From: Pachypanchax playfairii
Lineage: Eukaryota; Chordata; Actinopteri; Cyprinodontiformes; Aplocheilidae
Length of the DNA stretch: 64,000 bases
Assembly: GCA_006937955.1 (NCBI GenBank)
Contig: SSNP01000067.1
Span: 1,875,645 to 1,939,644 of the forward strand
Direction of reading: 5' to 3'
Shown here: one piece after another, positions 55,501 to 61,545 of the stretch
How positions within the stretch are numbered: the first letter of the stretch is position 1
Layout of the letters: each line of letters begins with the position of its first letter
The notes under the pieces: model-generated
The model's input: only the letters and a program-made list of their open reading frames with translations
Told to the model about the DNA's origin: nothing
Database searches by the model: none
Position numbers and translations under genes: made by a program

Positions 55501-58500
55501 ACAGTAAAAACCATCAAAGTCAGCGTTTTAGCACATTTAAAAGTCTGTAATTTCTCTCCATGCTGTCCATGTGTAACTAGATTCATACAGAAATTAAATA
55601 AAGCTGGAATGACATTGGTTGCCAATTAGCATATTTATTTTAGCGCTGCACCCTTGTTGCATTTTTCCTAGCAACAGCCATCGTCATCCGTTTACATCTG
55701 GCTGCTTCTGTCCCTTCTCACTGCTGAATTCCTAATAAAGTTCTTCTTATTTACATATTTTCTGTTTGACATCAGACAATTCAACGAGTCTGCAGTCGTG
55801 AGAGAAACATGCACGTTAACCAAAAGTTACACTTAAGACCTTTTTAAACTCCTGAAAAAAGGGACAAGCATATTCCATGTTAATAAAAAGACTTTCAAAT
55901 AAATGTGATTCCACAGTTCACTCACATCTTTGTCGGCTGCTAAACAGGAAAAAATTGTTACCGGTAACTTGAAGGACTGAAAAGGTTTTCTGGCTCTTCT
56001 CAAAGTCGATGCCCCGCGGACAGAAATGAAAGATATTAAAGTGTTTCAATTTAAAGAGTCTAATGTGTGATTCGTGGTCCTTTTTCTGCTCGAAAGCAGT
56101 GACTGTTTGACAAATATGTCCCATTCCAAAAGGGCCAGCGGTCAACTACGTGCAGGCCAAGATTTTGTGACGAATAGACAAGAACAAAATTGTTGGTCAC
56201 AGAAATAAATTTGAATCTGTCAAGATAAAGTAAATAAAAATGTACTTAAAAATCAATAATCATAGGTTCATGACTAAAGGGGCGGAGCTACCAGAGGGCA
56301 GGAAAGGAGATTGGTAAATTGGTCTCAGAGGGAGATAATTGTCATTTATGCCAAGATATGATAACTACTCAAGTAAAATACAATTCATGATTACATCACA
56401 AAGACGTCCCCCTAGGACTGAACTGCTAATAGACTAGCAGCAAAAAAAAACAGCATAATAAGCAAGATGAAATGAGTTTAAAGAGCGAAACCCACCAGGG
56501 AAAGTCTCATCAGTGGAAAAAAAACTGAATGACATTAAAAAGACCAGAACACGAGAGGAAAAGTCTGACCTGGAGGATGGAAAATCTCTCCAGTTTATAA
56601 AGATGAAGAGTCAGAAGTCACAGCTTATGCATAATTCCATGTTTTTTCCAGTCACATATACCGTAGTGACATATCTTAAACACCCACGCGCTGCCTCACC
56701 GTCCTCCCACCGTCTCATTAGCTCTGCATCTGGTGGTGCACCAGCATGTAGGTCATCATCACATGCACTTTGAATCATTTTGTTTTTGGGATAAAGAACA
56801 AGATGCTAACAGGATTAGCCTTCACATCTGGAAATATCTCGAGCAGCGTGTGAAACTCACACAGAAACAACAGCTATTTCAAAAGACTCTTAATTCTGAC
56901 ACTGAAACTAAAGTTAGTAATTTATTTCTTTAATTCAAGTAAAACAGTCAATAAAAAAAGGAGTATTAGTAAGTTCAATTCTTTTGATGTATAGAGTGAG
57001 AAGACTTTATGACTTTATTTAACGAGAGTTCGTGTAATAAGAATTTAAAATGCACAAAGTGTAACACACTGAGCGTGTTATGTTTGAAGGAGCACCGCGC
57101 AGGTTATTCAATGTCAACGTAATAACGACATCATTTAAAAGGTGCTCAGTTTAATCGTGCTTGGACCCACTTTGATTGCACTCGTCCCTGAAGGAACAGG
57201 TTTTAGCCAGGACTTTTTGGCAGGAAGTCTCTGCCTGTTATCCAAGATTTTATTTCCTCTCATTCATAGTTTCTCCTGTCCAATGATCCGTCTCTTCCTC
57301 CTTCTGTCAGTCCCATCGTCTCACTCATGGTGTTTGTTTTAATATTTATTCAGCCAAAAATCGTTTTTTTATATTTATTCAAGTTGAATTTTTTTTTTTT
57401 TTGGTGGTTGTTGAAAATACAAACAAATTCCTTCAACACGACCTTACAGAGAAAACACCAACCCGCCGCCAGACGTACAAATGATTCTGTATGACGTTTC
57501 TGCTTGAGTCGTGCAAACAAACAGTCACATAGAAGGAATGCTGCTGCTAACAATGTATACACATGCTGCACAGCATCTCCTTCAGACAAACGTGAACCCG
57601 ACTCTCTTACTGCTCATCATCTCTTTGAAAAACAGGTTGATGAAAAATTCATACGGTTTAAAAAAAAAAAAAAAAGCTGCAAAAAACAGCAACAAGTGTT
57701 TCTCTTTAAGTGCACATGCAAATGTATTCTTCAATAATCAAGTGTTAAAGATCCCAAAATAAATAATGAAATCAACACCAGTGAGACGGTAAAAGGCAAA
57801 GGCGACAGCCTCAGGAGCTTCTGATACTGGGAACTTACGTCCTGGAAAAGACGTCGGTCCTGCGCCAGACGCTTTGATGCCAGTGTTTTGGTGACGTGAT
57901 AGAAGGTTAGGAGAGCTCTGTGCTGCTGCAGGCCATCCTGACCCTTCACAGACTCCAGCAGAATTGGAATGAGCTCCGGCCACTGCCTGGGGCAGTCCAG
58001 GCGGGCCACCTTGGCTATCAGTACCGCGATCTGGGTTGCTATCTGTTGAGAGGAAAAAATAATAACAATAACAGCATGGAGGAGAAGATAACCAGAGGCT
58101 AACCATTAATACAAAAGAAGGTGGTTATGCTAGAGGGGAAAACCAAACTGATATTTATCTCAAAGATTTCAAATGTGTTCAAAATCTATTTTGGATGTCC
58201 GCTGAACAGTTTGGAAAGACACAAGACAGTGAAGGAGACAGATTTTTGTTAGGTTGCTCAAAGTTTGAAATTTGTGTCCTTCCAAATAGTTCAAGTCATA
58301 TTTGTAGCTTTTTAATGTCCATATTTTCACTTCAATGCACATAATATATTCTAGCTAATAGGGATATCCGGATCCGATCACGTGATCGGAAATAGAGCTC
58401 GATCGCGTAGTTTAAGACTCGATCGGAATCGGTTGTTACCTCCCGATCAGGACTCGGACATATATATATATATATATATATTCTCATTAGTTTTTAACAC

Positions 58501-61500
58501 ATATACACCTTTTCGTGTGACGTCAGTATCCGGGACAGTTTCCCTCGCAACCCGCAGCCGCCATTTTAAGAGGGGATGCGTTTCCATGACGACCGACCGC
58601 AACGTGTGTGAAAATGTGAATGTTAACAGTCCTGTAGTCTACACAACAATGGAGAAGATGAGGACCTTTAAAATCCTTGGTGCGTATATTTTCTTCGAGG
58701 TAAGCTTTTTTAATTGGCTCTGGATGATGTGTTGAGAATGCTGCCACGTTAGCGACACTAGCTTCGCTAGCCGCGTTAGCATGAGTTCCAGTATTAGTTT
58801 ATAGTCATATTAAATCCCTATGATATTATCTTAAACTCATTCATGAAGTGGAGGTGATCACTTACTGGATGCAGAAGACAGCCCATGATCATGTCACTCT
58901 TTCTGCAGTGTCTGCCGTTCTGATCTGCTTATTTAATTACATAACGTTTTATTTAATAACGTAATGTCCGTCCACCGGTTCGTGTGCGTTCGGACTGTTT
59001 GCGTGCTCACAGTACAGAAATGCGCTCTCGTCATGTTCGTTTTTACACACAAGTAACAACTTCATGACTCCCTGCCGTGAAGAAGCCCAGGGGAAACCTC
59101 AGTGCTGGAGTGGTCGCTGTCGTCCCAGGACTGCTGGCTGTCCCGTCCCTGCAGCTAAATATTAAATAGGGTGAATTAAATACAACATAAGGAACGCCCT
59201 GGATCTGTTTATTTGCTCATTTTTTTTTCATTTTTTAATGTAAAATCGGATCGGGACTCGGTATGTAACCAAAATCAAATGACTCAGACTCGCACTCGAG
59301 GTCAAAAAATCTTGATCGGGACATCCCTACTAGCTAATGTGTTTGTAGAATTCTTACACAGTTAGTGGAAAAATTCACACCAATATAGCTGAAAATCTTG
59401 TTGTCTCCTGTGTGAGCAAACTGCTGGATGGAGCTCAACAAAACTCCAAACAAGTCTTCAACAGATTTGAACAAAACATCGACAACTTCATCACTTCTCG
59501 ACATGGTCTTTAAAACTTGTGACCCAAAGGCAGCAGGCAGTAGGATTCAGGTAACAGAAGTCTAGGACTTTCACTTAACTGAGTCAATTTTACTTTTAAC
59601 CAGCCAGTTTATTTTTCCAAGAATCAATAAGCTGCCGTGATTTCCAAGAAAGTCGGATATGTTCACGAGGTGTTTTGATAAAAGAGCTTTTAAATGTAAC
59701 CTGCTTACACAGTCAAAGAGAACCTATAATCCCTTCTGATGTTTAAGAGGAAGAGCTGAGACATCTAAAACATACACAAATCTTTAGTTTTTCAGTTCCA
59801 GTCTTGTTTTCCCCAGTCCACCCCCTACTGACCTGATTGACAGGCTCATTAAAGTTTGTGATAAGACCAGCACGCAGTGATGTCTTCTCCTCTTCTGATA
59901 ATGCACTATGAAGAAAACAATCATACAGATATTCAAAGGAGGTGCAGAAACAGGAAGATAAGAATAAACCTGCACAACGTGGTGTGAAACACTTTTCAAA
60001 TGCCTTTTAGCTGAATCTGATGAGTCCTGGGGCATTTAACTTGTTATCATTTGCAGACATATACATATAGATACTGGAGAAGAGGAACAGGTAATTAAAC
60101 AAATCCAAAACTTCAACCCAGGACATAGTTGGTGAAGGTGAAATGCTCCCCGTGCAGCATTATGACGACAGGGAGCCAGAAGCCCTGCCACTGGTGAAAG
60201 CAGCACAGATCCTAAGAGACCTTTTCTCATCTCATTTCCATTTCTATACATGCAAACCACTTTAAGTCACTGACAATATGGTGAAGACATCAATTTGTCA
60301 ACCTGTAATGAGACTGAATAAATCACTTCCTACCGCTACATTTAACAGAATTATGCAAATGTACCACAATTTCCAACCGCTCTATGCAATTATATCAACA
60401 TGCATAACATTGAAAAATGATCAATCGTGTAAAGAAAATTTTAAAAAAATAATTAAAAATTGGGGTTTCAAAGTTAGGTGAACACCTAATCTTAATGGAA
60501 CGAAGCAGCTCTGAAAGACTTTTTCTTGCTGGAAACAAACTGCCGTCACTATTCGGGAGGAGTTTCCAAAATATCCCTTAACTTTATGAGAATTTTCATT
60601 TTTGCTTGTTGGAAGCATTCCACTGCATTACATTTGGGGAGTTCAAATACTGTGTGTACAATATGCAGCTCATAAACCCCACTGTAACAAGGAGAAACTA
60701 CTTCTCTAAAAACCTTGAACTATTAAAAAAAAAAAAGAGAGACTTTTTTTTCTTTTGCTGCTTGAAGTTTTTATGCTCTGAGCTCTGGGAGCAGTCTGCC
60801 TGGAGGATGTCAGATGAGTTAAAAGCATTCTGACTCATATTCAGATTTTAAAACTTTATGTTTTTGGGTTATTTTATGGCTATTTTTATATTTCTCTTGA
60901 GCATTTGCTTTACTCTTCATATTTGTACGATCCTATTAGCCTGAAATTGCTTTTGATGAACCTGTAAAATGAAACCAAGTGGAAGAAAGATAAAGCATTG
61001 GGTTAGATTATTTAAAAGCATGTTTAGTTCATAATCTCAACATTTTAGACAAAGTGACCCTTTCAAAGCAGAACCTTGTGTTCGTCACAGCAGGATAATG
61101 AACAGATTAGTCAATGATGCACATTAACAGAGTTTTAGTTATTGCATCTTTCCATATCATAAAACCAAAAATTTGTCGTACTTTTATCAGCCCACACATC
61201 AAAAGCTTGAGTCGGTGACGGTATGTGGGTGCATTAGAGTTCAAGACAAAGGTAGCGTGCACGTTACTGCTGCAGGGTATATGCAGGCTCTGGAGATATG
61301 TACTGTATGAAGCTATTCGGTTAACATGTCCCATATTTCAGGCAGAAAACACCAAATATAAAAGGTTCATTCCAAGAATCTGAAACCATATTAAAATAAA
61401 CTAAAAGCTAAACTTGCAGGTCTGCAATCCAGGTCTGTCTTTTGACACGATATAAAACCAGAAAACCCTGCAAACCTACAAGAAGAAGAAACAGAAAAAA

Positions 61501-61509
61501 CATTCTTTG

Positions 61510-61545
<36 letters not shown>

